Source: Pelagerythrobacter marensis
GTDB lineage: Bacteria > Pseudomonadota > Alphaproteobacteria > Sphingomonadales > Sphingomonadaceae
Direction of reading: 5' to 3'
Length of the DNA: 64,000 nucleotides
Assembly: GCF_001028625.1 (NCBI RefSeq)
Contig: NZ_CP011805.1
Span: 930,001-994,000, forward strand
Each line of letters begins with the position of its first letter. Positions within the stretch are counted from its first letter, which is position 1. The translations under genes and the position numbers were made by a program. The notes beneath the pieces were generated by a model. It was not told the origin of the DNA. It searched no databases and was given only the letters and a program-made list of their open reading frames with translations. Shown in pieces: positions 1 to 10,088 of the stretch.

Positions 1-222
1 ACCGTCGACCAGAGCGGGGGGCATGAGAGACGGCGTGCCGCCACCGAAGAAGATCGACGCCAGCGGCTCGCCCCCTGCGAGAGCGGCTTCGTGCCGCATG
101 TCCGCAATCAGCGCGCGCTGCCAGGCCGCATGATCGACTTCGTCGCGCACATGGCTGTTGAAGTCACAATAGGGGCACTTCTTCAGGCAGAAGGGCCAGT
201 GGATGTAGAGTGCGCGTGCCAC
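1..222 (-). CDS. hemW: HemW-like radical SAM protein (5' part, cut by window edge)
   Basis: Only the first 74 codons are present; the gene runs off the left edge. The reading frame from a GTG at 222 begins with a short basic lead into IHWPFCLKKCPYCDF, the CxxxCxxC radical-SAM [4Fe-4S] motif of the HemW/HemN family, followed about 40 residues later by FFGGGTPSL, the family's glycine-rich SAM-binding motif. HemW proteins bind heme and are thought to act as heme chaperones; older annotations call them oxygen-independent coproporphyrinogen oxidases. The GTG is chosen because the frame meets a stop codon four codons upstream. It lies 46 bases downstream of rdgB on the same strand, the usual rph-rdgB-hemW order of sphingomonads. 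Confidence 0.88.
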   Translation of the reverse strand, partial: MARALYIHWPFCLKKCPYCDFNSHVRDEVDHAAWQRALIADMRHEAALAGGEPLASIFFGGGTPSLMPPALVDG

Positions 223-268
223 GTTGAACCTTTAGCATGTCGCAACTCTGCTGCGAAGGCAGGGGGGA

Positions 269-895
269 TTATCCGAACTGATCGGCAACCAGTTTGGCGA
301 AGGCATCGGCGCGGTGGCTGATCCGATGTTTTTCCGCCGGGTCGATTTCCGCGAAAGTCTGCTCGCGCCCCTCGGGGATGAAGACCGGATCGTATCCGAA
401 ACCCAGCGTGCCGCGCGGCGGCCAGGTCAGGCGGCCGCCGATGCTGCCTTCGTAGATCGCGTGATCCCCATCGGGCCATGCGATCGCCAGGACGCAGTGG
501 AACGCGGCATCGCGCGGCGCATCCGGCCCTTGCGCGGCCAGCATCCCTTCGACTTTGCCCATCGCCAGATGCCAGTCGCGGCCCGGATCGCCTTCGAACC
601 ACTGCCGTTCGGCCCAGTCGGCGGTATAGACCCCCGGCCTGCCGCCAAGCGCCGCGACCGACAGCCCGCTGTCGTCGGCGAGAGCGGCAATGCCCGATGC
701 TTCGGCCGCCGCACGCGCCTTGATCAGCGCATTTTCGGCGAAGGTGTGGCCGGTTTCCGCCGGCTCCGGCAAGCCCAGCGATCCGGCGCTGATGCACTTC
801 AGGCCGTAGGGCACCAGCAGCGCGCCGATTTCTTTCAGCTTGCCCGCATTGTGCGTCGCGATCACGAGCGAACCGGAGCCGAGCCGACGTGTCAT
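269..895 (-). CDS. rdgB: Non-canonical purine NTP pyrophosphatase (RdgB/HAM1)
   Basis: A 208-residue protein that hydrolyses ITP, XTP and dITP to monophosphates, keeping deaminated purines out of nucleic acids. It shows the family landmarks: an N-terminal IATHNAGKLKEI (nucleotide binding), ADDSGLSV around residues 60-70, GRPGVYTADWA, LGFGYDPVFIP and SHRADAF near the C-terminus. The ATG at 895 is chosen over an upstream in-frame ATG at 937 because it gives the usual N-terminus and overlaps the rph stop codon in an ATGA arrangement, which implies translational coupling. Confidence 0.95.
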   Translation of the reverse strand: MTRRLGSGSLVIATHNAGKLKEIGALLVPYGLKCISAGSLGLPEPAETGHTFAENALIKARAAAEASGIAALADDSGLSVAALGGRPGVYTADWAERQWFEGDPGRDWHLAMGKVEGMLAAQGPDAPRDAAFHCVLAIAWPDGDHAIYEGSIGGRLTWPPRGTLGFGYDPVFIPEGREQTFAEIDPAEKHRISHRADAFAKLVADQFG

Positions 896-1608
896 GCCTT
901 CGCTGCATCCAGCTGCGCGGCGAAGATCCCATCGCAACCCATCCGGGCGAGACGCAGCAGGCGCAGCAGGCCTTCCTCGTCGTAAGTCGCCGCTTCCGCG
1001 GTGGCCTGCACTTCGGCGATCTTTCCGCCGGAAATCAGCACGAAGTTCGCATCGGCATCGGCGTTGCTGTCTTCGTCGTAATCCAGATCGAGCACCGGCG
1101 TGCCGCGGTAAATTCCGCAGCTGACGGCCGCAACTTGCGCCACGATCGGATCATCGACCAGTTCGCCGCTTTTGATCAGGCCGTCTATCGCAATCCGCAG
1201 GGCCACCCAGGCCCCGGAAATTGCGGCGGTCCGGGTGCCGCCGTCGGCCTGGATCACATCGCAATCGAGAGTGATCTGCCGTTCGCCCAGCTTCTTCAGA
1301 TCGACGACTGCACGCAGGCTGCGGCCGATCAGACGCTGGATTTCCTGTGTCCTGCCGCTCTGCTTGCCTCGCGCCGCTTCGCGCTGGCCGCGGGTGTGCG
1401 TGGCGCGCGGCAGCATCGAGTATTCGCCGGTTACCCAGCCTTCACCCTTGCCGCGCAGCCATGGCGGGATCCGTTCTTCCACGCTGGCGGTGCACAGAAC
1501 CCGGGTATCGCCGAAGCCGATAAGGCACGAACCTTCCGCATGACGGGTAAAGCCGGTTTCGATGGTGATGGCGCGCATTTCGTCTGGCGCACGGCCGGAA
1601 GGTCGCAT
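892..1608 (-). CDS. rph: Ribonuclease PH
   Basis: A 238-residue phosphorolytic 3'-5' exoribonuclease that trims tRNA 3' ends; the length is exactly that of the family. Visible landmarks are MRPSGRAPDEMR at the start, GSCLIGFGDTRVLCTAS, WVTGEYSMLPRATHTRG, IGRSLRAVVDL, and the QADGGTRTAAISGAWVAL core. The ATG at 1608 is preceded by GGAG six bases upstream; a longer frame reaching 1701 lacks family similarity and is not used. It is the first gene of the rph-rdgB-hemW unit and is divergent from hrcA. Confidence 0.96.
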   Translation of the reverse strand: MRPSGRAPDEMRAITIETGFTRHAEGSCLIGFGDTRVLCTASVEERIPPWLRGKGEGWVTGEYSMLPRATHTRGQREAARGKQSGRTQEIQRLIGRSLRAVVDLKKLGERQITLDCDVIQADGGTRTAAISGAWVALRIAIDGLIKSGELVDDPIVAQVAAVSCGIYRGTPVLDLDYDEDSNADADANFVLISGGKIAEVQATAEAATYDEEGLLRLLRLARMGCDGIFAAQLDAAKA

Positions 1609-1751
1609 GAAGTTCTCCAATAAATGGCGGCAGAGCCGATTGGCTTGCGCGCTAGTGCCCCAGCGAAGGTTCGACAAGGCCGACTGCACGTGCAGGCACA
1701 ATGGATCGAAGGAAAATTGAAACTTTCGCGATTGTGGCTAAGTCGAAACAA

Positions 1752-2792
1752 ATGGCCCCACCTGTTACCGAACTGACCGACCGCGCCCGGGCGATCTTTC
1801 GCCTGGTGGTGGAGGGGTATCTCGATAGCGGGCAGCCCGTGGGGTCGAAGACCCTGGCCGGGGAACGGGGGCTGGATCTCTCGCCCGCGTCGATCCGCTC
1901 GGTTCTGGCCGATCTCGAATCACTTGGTCTGCTGGCAGCGCCGCACACCAGTGCCGGCCGAATGCCTACCGAAACCGGCCTGCGCCTGTTCGTCGACGGC
2001 ATGATGCAGATCGCCGAACCGACCCGCGCGGAACGCAAGGAAATCGAACGGCGACTGGCCGAACCCGGCCCGATAGAACACGCGCTGGAGCAGACGAGCG
2101 CCATTCTGTCGGACATTTCCGGCGCGGCCGGCATGGTCATGGTCCCGCGTCTGGAACCGCGCCTTGCCCAGTTGAGCCTGGTCAACCTGGGCCAGGGGCG
2201 CGTGCTGGCCGTGCTGGTGGGCGAAGATGGCGCGATCGAAAATCGGGTGATCGAACTGGGCGAGGGGGCATCGCCGCAAATGCTGGAGCAGGCGAGCAAC
2301 TACATCACCGCGCGCCTTGCCGGGCGGACATTGCCCGAAGCCGTCGCCGCGATGCGGGCCGAGATCGCATCCGGCCATTCGCAGCTCGACGAAGCCAGCA
2401 GCGGCCTGGTCGAACGCGGTCTGGCGGTATGGAGCGAAGACGCCGCCCAGCGCCCCGTGCTGATCGTGCGGGGGCAGGCGAACCTGCTGGACGATGCCGC
2501 GCTGTCCGATCTCGAACGGGTACGCTCGCTGCTGGACGATCTGGAAAACAAGCAGTCGGTCGCCGAACTTCTGGAAAGCGCGCGCGAGGCGGAAGCAACG
2601 CGGATCTTCATCGGTAGCGAGAACCGCCTGTTCGCCCTGAGCGGATCGTCGGTCGTCGCATCGCCGTATCGCGACCGCGAAGGGCGGGTGGTCGGCGTGC
2701 TGGGGGTGATCGGCCCCACTCGGTTGAATTACGCCCGAGTCGTCCCCATGGTGGATTTCACCGCCCGATCTCTGGGCAAACTCATCGGATAG
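1752..2792 (+). CDS. hrcA: Heat-inducible transcription repressor HrcA
   Basis: A 346-residue HrcA. The N-terminal winged helix (LTDRARAIFRLVVEGYLDSG, then SIRSVLADLESLGLL and HTSAGRMPTETG) is typical, and the C-terminal part carries the HrcA GAF-like domain (RVVGVLGVIGPTRLNYARV). HrcA represses class I heat-shock genes through CIRCE elements and depends on chaperonin for activity. The start at 1752 matches the usual sphingomonad N-terminus; an upstream ATG at 1701 would add 17 residues and cannot be excluded. It sits 12 bases before grpE and is probably cotranscribed with it. No CIRCE element was seen upstream of hrcA or of dnaK, so its targets are probably elsewhere (for example groESL). 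Confidence 0.94.
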   Translation: MAPPVTELTDRARAIFRLVVEGYLDSGQPVGSKTLAGERGLDLSPASIRSVLADLESLGLLAAPHTSAGRMPTETGLRLFVDGMMQIAEPTRAERKEIERRLAEPGPIEHALEQTSAILSDISGAAGMVMVPRLEPRLAQLSLVNLGQGRVLAVLVGEDGAIENRVIELGEGASPQMLEQASNYITARLAGRTLPEAVAAMRAEIASGHSQLDEASSGLVERGLAVWSEDAAQRPVLIVRGQANLLDDAALSDLERVRSLLDDLENKQSVAELLESAREAEATRIFIGSENRLFALSGSSVVASPYRDREGRVVGVLGVIGPTRLNYARVVPMVDFTARSLGKLIG

Positions 2793-2804
2793 ATACGAGA
2801 AATC

Positions 2805-3413
2805 ATGAGCGATAACGATACTCGCAAGGATAGCGAGCAACCCCACGACGAAGCCGTTGAGAAGGAACTGGAAGGCGTTCCCGAGGAATTTCTGGACGAC
2901 GCCAGCGGCGCAGATGACGATGGCGAAGCCGATGACGCGGGTGATCTGAACGAAGCGCTCGCCGCGCTGCGGGCCGATCTGGATGCGGCGAAGCAGGATG
3001 TCCTCTACGCCCGGGCCGATACGCAAAACGTTCGCCGCCGCCTTGAAAAGGACGTGCAGGATGCGCGCAGCTACGCCGCGACCGGGTTCGCGCGCGATAT
3101 TCTCTCGGTCGCTGACAACCTGACCCGTGCGCTCGACCACGTTCCCGCCGCCCTGCGCGAGGACGAGCAGGCCAAGCGGTTCGTGGAAGGGATCGAGGCG
3201 ACCATGCGCGAGATCGAGAAGGTTTTCGCCCAGCATGGGATCACCCGCATCGCCGCCAAGGGGATGCCGCTCGATCCCAATGTCCATCAGGCCATGATGG
3301 AAGTCCCGGCCGAGGACGGGCAGGAACCGGGCACGATCGTGCAGGAACTGCAATCGGGCTACATGATCAAGGATCGTCTGTTGCGCCCTGCCATGGTCAG
3401 CGTCGCGAAATAG
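2805..3413 (+). CDS. grpE: Nucleotide exchange factor GrpE
   Basis: A 202-residue cochaperone that releases ADP from DnaK. An acidic, probably disordered N-terminus (residues 1-45) precedes the long paired helix (ALAALRADLDAAKQDVLYA...DTQNVRRRLEKD) and the C-terminal beta domain with the family signature MPLDPNVHQAM...GTIVQELQSGYMIKDRLLRPAMVSV. It lies directly after hrcA. A likely separate gene on the same strand starts 25 bases after its stop. Confidence 0.97.
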   Translation: MSDNDTRKDSEQPHDEAVEKELEGVPEEFLDDASGADDDGEADDAGDLNEALAALRADLDAAKQDVLYARADTQNVRRRLEKDVQDARSYAATGFARDILSVADNLTRALDHVPAALREDEQAKRFVEGIEATMREIEKVFAQHGITRIAAKGMPLDPNVHQAMMEVPAEDGQEPGTIVQELQSGYMIKDRLLRPAMVSVAK

Positions 3414-3438
3414 GCATCGGTCTTTCGGGGAGGATGGA

Positions 3439-5187
3439 ATGAGAGCGATATTTCAGGCGGCGGCGGTCGTCGCCTGTGTCGTGGCCGCACCTGCGGCGGC
3501 GCAGGACAGCGCCGACGATCGCCTCGCCGCCCTGACCGACGCGTATCACGATTATCGACTGGCGGAATATCACCAGATCGAACAGGGCAACGGCAGCACC
3601 GCACCGGGCGACCGCCTGTGGTCGGTCACGCCCGAAGCACACCTTGCGCGGGCTGCGCGGGCGCGGGAATTCCTTTCCCGGCTCGACGATCTGAATCGGG
3701 ACGCGCTCGGGACGCAGGCACAGATCGACGCAGCGGTTTTCCGCACCCTGCTGCAGCACGAGATCGGCGATGCCCGGTTCCGCGAATGGGAAATGCCGTT
3801 CGACAGCGACTCCAGTTTCTGGAGCTATCTCGCGCCGCGCAGCGGCTTCACCACCGTTGAGGACTACGAACGCTACATCGCCCGGATGCGCGACATCCCG
3901 CGGTATTTCAGCGAACATATCGCCAATGCCCGCGCTGGCCTGGAACGTGGCTTCAGCGTTCCGCGCGTAACGCTGGAAGGGCGCGATGCGTCGATTGCAT
4001 CGAGCGTGGTCGACGATCCCGAACAAAGCCCGTTCTGGCAGGCATTCGCCGAAATGCCTGCGCGCATTCCCGCCGAGGAAGCCGAACGCCTGAAATCGGC
4101 AGGGCGCGCAGCGATCGCCGAAGCCGTCACCCCCGCCTATGCCGGGTTGCTGGCATTCTTCCGTGACGAATACCTGCCGGGCACCCGCACGACACTGGCG
4201 GCAGAAGATATGCCGGATGGCGCGGCCTATTATCAGCAACAGATCGCGCAATATACGACGCTGGATCTGACGGCTGAGCAGATTCACGAAATCGGCCTGG
4301 CGGAAGTGGCCCGGATCACTGCCGAAATGGAAGGCGTGCGGGAAGATACCGGGTTCGAAGGCTCGCTGGAGGAATTTATCGCCTTCCTGCGGACCGATCC
4401 GCAGTTCGTTGCGCGCACGCCTGACGAACTGATGGGCGTGTCGGCCTATGTCGCCAAAAGGGTCGACGGGGTAATCGCCGACTACTTCGGTTTCCTGACG
4501 CGCCACCGGTTCACCATCCGTCCGGTGCCCGACGCAATCGCGCCGTTCTACACCGCCGGCCGCGGTGGGTTGGAAGCGTGCATGATGAACACGTACGACC
4601 TGGCTTCGCGCCCGCTCTACAACATTCCCGCCCTGACGCTGCACGAGTGCATTCCCGGCCACAGTTTCCAGGCCGGCGTGGCGCTGGAGCAGAAAGATGC
4701 GCCGCGCTTCCGGCGGCAGACCTACTTTTCCGGGTTCGGCGAGGGATGGGGCCTCTATGTCGAGTATCTCGGCGAAGAAATGGGCATCTACCGCACGCCA
4801 TATGAGCGCTTCGGCAAGCTGAGCTACGAAATGTGGCGCGCCGCGAGGCTGGTGATCGACACGGGTATTCACCACTATGGCTGGAGCCGCGAACGGGCGG
4901 TCGATTATCTCGCCAGCCATACCGCGCTTTCGCAGCACGAGGTGGAAACGGAAGTCGATCGTTATATCAGCTGGCCGGGCCAGGCGCTGGCCTACAAGCT
5001 GGGCGAAATGACCATGCGTCGCGTCCGCGCCAGGGCGGAAAGTGCGCTGGGCGACCGGTTCGATATCCGGAAGTTCCACGATGTCGTGCTCTCGCTCGGT
5101 TCGGTCCCGCTGCCAGTGCTCGAAGACCGGATCGATGCGTTCATCGCCGATGGCGGCCAGGGCCTGCCCGGGGTCGACTATAACTGA
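3439..5187 (+). CDS. Secreted DUF885-family metallopeptidase-like protein
   Basis: A 582-residue protein with a Sec signal peptide (about residues 1-22, ending in AAPAAAQ) and therefore periplasmic or exported. The DUF885 hallmark HECIPGH occupies residues 402-408, a zincin-like motif thought to bind a catalytic metal; further family blocks are GFGEGWGLYVEYLGEEMG (just after it), YERFGKLSYEMWRAARLV and the C-terminal YISWPGQALAYKLGE. No member with a firmly assigned substrate is known to me, so peptidase is a family-level inference. GGAGG lies eight bases before the ATG. It follows grpE by 25 bases and precedes a small lipoprotein gene; the context does not reveal a role. Confidence 0.85.
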   Translation: MRAIFQAAAVVACVVAAPAAAQDSADDRLAALTDAYHDYRLAEYHQIEQGNGSTAPGDRLWSVTPEAHLARAARAREFLSRLDDLNRDALGTQAQIDAAVFRTLLQHEIGDARFREWEMPFDSDSSFWSYLAPRSGFTTVEDYERYIARMRDIPRYFSEHIANARAGLERGFSVPRVTLEGRDASIASSVVDDPEQSPFWQAFAEMPARIPAEEAERLKSAGRAAIAEAVTPAYAGLLAFFRDEYLPGTRTTLAAEDMPDGAAYYQQQIAQYTTLDLTAEQIHEIGLAEVARITAEMEGVREDTGFEGSLEEFIAFLRTDPQFVARTPDELMGVSAYVAKRVDGVIADYFGFLTRHRFTIRPVPDAIAPFYTAGRGGLEACMMNTYDLASRPLYNIPALTLHECIPGHSFQAGVALEQKDAPRFRRQTYFSGFGEGWGLYVEYLGEEMGIYRTPYERFGKLSYEMWRAARLVIDTGIHHYGWSRERAVDYLASHTALSQHEVETEVDRYISWPGQALAYKLGEMTMRRVRARAESALGDRFDIRKFHDVVLSLGSVPLPVLEDRIDAFIADGGQGLPGVDYN

Positions 5188-5288
5188 ACGGCTTTTGTGC
5201 CGCCCGCTTCGTCGCATCGTTCGCCTGTCGCCGGAACTCTGGCGCCTCGCATCCGTAGCAATCCGATAGAGATGCAACGGAGACACCG

Positions 5289-5585
5289 ATGAACACCAGA
5301 ATTCTTCTCGCGCCGGCACTGCTCGCTTCGTCGCTTAGCCTTGCCGGCTGTGCCGAGAACTACGCGGTCGAAGGTGCCGGGCTAGGCGCCGCCGCCGGTG
5401 CCGCCGCCGCCGCGATCACCGGGGAAGATCTTGAAACCTACGCCATTGCCGGCGCTGCGATCGGCGGCGTGGCAGGCTATTTCAAGGACAAGAACAATCG
5501 GTGCGATGGCTGGTACGAACGCAATGGCCGCTATCTGGACGACGATTGCCGCGACAACGACCGGTATCGCGACTATTTCCGCTGA
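5289..5585 (+). CDS. Small glycine-zipper lipoprotein
   Basis: A 98-residue predicted lipoprotein. The signal sequence ends in the lipobox LAGC with the lipidated Cys at position 21. It is followed by a Gly/Ala-rich segment (residues 29-67, repeated GxGxxxGxxxxA spacing) of the glycine-zipper type found in 17-kDa-antigen-like outer-membrane lipoproteins. The C-terminal 30 residues are rich in Asp, Arg and Tyr and contain two Cys. AACGGAG lies seven bases before the ATG. The exact role is not recognisable; attachment to the outer membrane is inferred. Confidence 0.75.
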   Translation: MNTRILLAPALLASSLSLAGCAENYAVEGAGLGAAAGAAAAAITGEDLETYAIAGAAIGGVAGYFKDKNNRCDGWYERNGRYLDDDCRDNDRYRDYFR

Positions 5586-5625
5586 TCGCCGGCGGTCCTG
5601 CCGAACGGACATCGGCATGAACGAA

Positions 5626-5655
5626 CAAGGGGCCCCCGGTTAGGGCGGCCCCTTG
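5626..5655. terminator. Terminator-like hairpin between convergent genes
   Basis: A perfect 9-bp inverted repeat, CAAGGGGCC (5626-5634) and GGCCCCTTG (5647-5655), with a 12-base loop. It lies between the lipoprotein gene and the convergent indoleamine dioxygenase gene, where a bidirectional terminator is expected. No long T-tract follows on either strand, so termination efficiency is uncertain. Confidence 0.6.
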
Positions 5656-5682
5656 CGTCTGCTCAGGATACGAAATCCGAGC

Positions 5683-6843
5683 CTAGACCGTCTGGGCCCG
5701 GTTCTCGTCCCGGTGCTTCTTCAGATAGCGCATGAACGGGGTCCCCCCGGTTCCGACATCGGGATCGTTGCCCGCAATCGAACCGGCCTGCTTGTTGATG
5801 TAGCTGGCGGCATACTCGAGATGCCGCGTGCGGAAGCGCGCCGATTGTTCGAGGCAGGCGTTGAACGCATCTTTCAGCGCCTGATCGTCCGATCCACCCA
5901 CGAAATCGCGCAGGGTCGATTGCGCCGCCAGGTCTTCGATGAAACGGCGATGCGGGACGGGGCGGTAATGGTGCAGTTCGTCGAGGAAGCTCTTCAGCGG
6001 ATCGTCGGAGTGCCCGACCTGAAACAGCGCATCCATCGAAGGGACGATGCTGGATTGCGAGCCGGTTTGCCCTCGGAATGCCTGCGGGGTGTCGCCGAAC
6101 CTGTCGATCCCGCGATAGACCAATCCGCCGTCCAGCGCCGGATTGTTGGCCCATCCGTGGATGTAGGGGCGCACCCGGTGGAAATAGACATAGGGGTCGC
6201 AGCGCTCCGGCATGCGCCCGAAATGGCCGTAGATCCGTTCCCACGCCGCATCCATTTCGATCAGCAGCCGGGTCGCTTCCGCTTCGTCGCGCTGCTTCGA
6301 CACGGTGACGAGCTTCGCCGCGTTGTCGAGCAGCACGCCAGCCTCCGCCTCGATTGCGACATGGACCAGAACGAACCAGTTCTCGTCCGCGCCGCCGTAG
6401 AAGTTCTGATACATGGCGATATTGTCGAGATCGACCGGCCCGGCCTTGTCGATCCGGTACCAGTTGTCGAGGACGTAGGAGGAATAGGGCAGCAGCGGCG
6501 CCTGGCCCAGGCGGTCGGCGATCGCCACCATCGGCCGCGACAGGTTCGCCGGCAGGAACGCGGGCGGTTCGGGTTCGCCCCAGACATAAGCCTGCACCAG
6601 AAACGAATAATGCACCATCGCGGTGCGCACTTCTTCTTCAGGCGCATTCTTCGCCCAATCCTCCAGCCCGGGATCGGGAAGCGCGTCGAGCCAGTGACGA
6701 ATGCGGCCTGTGGTCAGCAGGCCGGACAATTTGCCGGCGGCATCGACCACGGGATCGAACTGGCTGGGAAGGGCGATCGAATCGATCTCGTAATGCGAAA
6801 GAAAGCCGCGCTCGCGCGACATTCCATAGTCCTTTAGCTCCAT
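5683..6843 (-). CDS. Indoleamine 2,3-dioxygenase family protein
   Basis: A 386-residue heme protein of the IDO family, which opens the indole ring of L-tryptophan to N-formylkynurenine. Family blocks are visible in order: VHVAIEAEAG, RVRPYIHGW, GQTGSQSSIVPSMDALFQV, and the proximal heme ligand region FRTRHLEYAASYI with His341, followed by GTGGTPFMRYLKKHRDE. It is a full-length IDO rather than the tryptophan 2,3-dioxygenase more usual in bacteria. It is the last gene of a minus-strand run behind the HEMVH protein and the copper chaperone. No other kynurenine-pathway gene is in the window, so whether tryptophan or another indole is the real substrate is open. Confidence 0.88.
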   Translation of the reverse strand: MELKDYGMSRERGFLSHYEIDSIALPSQFDPVVDAAGKLSGLLTTGRIRHWLDALPDPGLEDWAKNAPEEEVRTAMVHYSFLVQAYVWGEPEPPAFLPANLSRPMVAIADRLGQAPLLPYSSYVLDNWYRIDKAGPVDLDNIAMYQNFYGGADENWFVLVHVAIEAEAGVLLDNAAKLVTVSKQRDEAEATRLLIEMDAAWERIYGHFGRMPERCDPYVYFHRVRPYIHGWANNPALDGGLVYRGIDRFGDTPQAFRGQTGSQSSIVPSMDALFQVGHSDDPLKSFLDELHHYRPVPHRRFIEDLAAQSTLRDFVGGSDDQALKDAFNACLEQSARFRTRHLEYAASYINKQAGSIAGNDPDVGTGGTPFMRYLKKHRDENRAQTV

Positions 6844-6918
6844 GATTGAACCTGCATGCCGGGCGCGGGTTGGGCCGCCCGGTCATGGGACAAGTGGTAT
6901 CGGTTGAAACCGTTTCTC

Positions 6919-7434
6919 TCAAGAGGCGCCGGGAAAGCGGACCAGCAAGTCATAGGCACCGGCGTCCGCCACCCCGGCAAGGCTGACGCCGTTGCGCAGC
7001 CAGAAGGCATGCTTCACGATCTCGGCCTGCTGTTCGATGCCGTATCGTTGGAGCGGCCAACCCGGTTTCAGGGAATAATCGTATCGTGCCCAGGGCATAC
7101 GGCGGAACACCAACCACCAGCTCCCGTGGGTCTGCGCCTGCCAGACGTGCACCATTTCATGAATGAACAGGCCCTGCCGGATCACGGAGACTTGCGAAAA
7201 ATCGTCGCAATAGGCGTCGCCCCTCGGGTGGAAGTGCAGGTGCCCGCGCGGGGCCATCGTGATCTTGCGCGGTTGGAAGGGGAAGAACTTGCGGCGGCGG
7301 ATCGTCACCCTGCCATAATCGATCGCAGTGCCGAATACACTGCGGGCGAGGGCGATCTCGCCCTGCGTCAGGGGCCGTTCGCCGCCTGCCGGACAGGCCG
7401 GCGCAGCGGCGGAAACGGCCTTCGCCTCGTTCAG
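6919..7434 (-). CDS. Vgr-related HEMVH protein (putative metal-dependent, DUF-like)
   Basis: A protein of about 171 residues resembling proteins annotated in sphingomonads as 'vgr related protein'. A zincin-type HEMVH motif lies at residues 92-96, preceded by RQGLFI and followed by WQAQTHGSWW, a pattern also found in DUF4157-like domains. No signal peptide is seen. The start is unusual: between the upstream stop and the conserved LTQGEIALARSVFG block there is no in-frame ATG, GTG or TTG. The coordinate given uses the CTG at 7434 that overlaps the preceding TGA (CTGA), with GGGGAAGAG just upstream; the only ATG in frame is at 7644, deep inside the copper chaperone gene. Its function is unknown; peptidase activity is only suggested by the motif. 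Confidence 0.6.
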   Translation of the reverse strand: MNEAKAVSAAAPACPAGGERPLTQGEIALARSVFGTAIDYGRVTIRRRKFFPFQPRKITMAPRGHLHFHPRGDAYCDDFSQVSVIRQGLFIHEMVHVWQAQTHGSWWLVFRRMPWARYDYSLKPGWPLQRYGIEQQAEIVKHAFWLRNGVSLAGVADAGAYDLLVRFPGAS

Positions 7435-7913
7435 CGCTCTTCCCCGGGGCCGCGGATGTCCGCTTCGAACGTGGTCTTGTCCCCGCCCGATACGATCAGG
7501 GTCACCTCGGTCTTGCCGCCGGGCTTGAGATCGGGCGAGACTTCGCTCGCCATGATGTGCTTGCCGCCCGGCTCGAACGCCACTTCCGTCCCTTGCGTCA
7601 GGACAAGCGGAAGCATTTCCTGCATCTGAACCTGACGGTTCCATTCGCCGTATTCATGCAGCGAGGCGCTGCCTGCGCCTTCGACGTGGGCGCGGTTGAG
7701 CGCCAGGTTGCGTTCCCCATCATAAGCCAGATCGAAATAAACCGCGGCCGGATTGCCTTCCACCGGTGCCAGAACCATGCGTGCATTGGTGATGGTCAGG
7801 CCGGGTACGCCCTCGGGCGCTTCGGCAGGCTGTTCCGTCGCGCTGTCGCCGCACGCGCTGAGGCCCAGCGTGGCGGCGGAAAGAAGCGCAACGGCAAGAA
7901 CGGATGATTTCAC
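7431..7913 (-). CDS. PCuAC-family periplasmic copper chaperone (lipoprotein)
   Basis: A 160-residue protein with a lipoprotein signal (lipobox LSAC, Cys21) and a PCuAC cupredoxin-like domain. The Cu(I)-binding pattern H-x10-M-x21-H-x-M is perfect: His86, Met97, His119 and Met121. Such proteins deliver copper to the CuA site of cytochrome c oxidase. The GTG at 7913 is preceded by GGGGAG at a suitable distance and gives a complete signal peptide, whereas the open frame continues far upstream antisense to dnaK. It is divergent from dnaK and overlaps the next gene by a few bases. Confidence 0.92.
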   Translation of the reverse strand: MKSSVLAVALLSAATLGLSACGDSATEQPAEAPEGVPGLTITNARMVLAPVEGNPAAVYFDLAYDGERNLALNRAHVEGAGSASLHEYGEWNRQVQMQEMLPLVLTQGTEVAFEPGGKHIMASEVSPDLKPGGKTEVTLIVSGGDKTTFEADIRGPGEER

Positions 7914-7959
7914 GGCAGTTTCTCCCCTCGGAACATATCGGGAAGCTAGCCGGGCCGTT

Positions 7960-7989
7960 CCCTTGTGCCAACCAAAACCGCACCTATAT
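7960..7989 (+). promoter_or_regulatory. RpoH (sigma-32) type heat-shock promoter of dnaK
   Basis: CCCTTG at 7960-7965 and CCTATAT at 7983-7989 are separated by 17 bases, counted from the CTTG core. This matches the alphaproteobacterial RpoH consensus (CTTG, 17-18 bases, CCTATAT-like). It lies about 93 bases before the dnaK ATG in the divergent gap with the copper chaperone. No CIRCE inverted repeat is present in this gap. Confidence 0.8.
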
Positions 7990-8081
7990 CGCCCTCGTAA
8001 TCGAGCCGCCGAGTTGCTTTGCCGGTTTTCGGGAAGCGCATTGCGCGGCGTCCAACGTGTAGAAAGTGGAATAGGGAAACC

Positions 8082-10010
<1,929 letters not shown>

Positions 10011-10031
10011 GACGTCCGATGAACAAACAGA

Positions 10032-10071
10032 CCGCCGCCGGAGCGCACCGCCCCGGCGGCGGCTGGTTTTT
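10032..10071 (+). terminator. Intrinsic terminator or attenuator between dnaK and dnaJ
   Basis: A perfect 10-bp stem, CCGCCGCCGG (10032-10041) with CCGGCGGCGG (10053-10062), an 11-base loop, then CTGG and a run of five T (10067-10071). It lies wholly within the 78-base gap between dnaK and dnaJ. The likely effect is to reduce read-through so that dnaJ is made at a lower level than dnaK. Confidence 0.8.
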
Positions 10072-10088
10072 CACGGGACGGGGATACC

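Noticed and set aside
1609..1751. Possible CIRCE element (TTAGCACTC-N9-GAGTGCTAA) upstream of hrcA
   Set aside because: Only a fragment resembling GCTAGTGC is present; no inverted repeat with the required spacing exists here or upstream of dnaK.
3397..5319. A 640-codon minus-strand open frame opposite the DUF885 gene
   Set aside because: Its composition (Arg/Ala/Gly-rich, no domain) is that of an antisense shadow, and the plus-strand gene has a signal peptide and family motifs.
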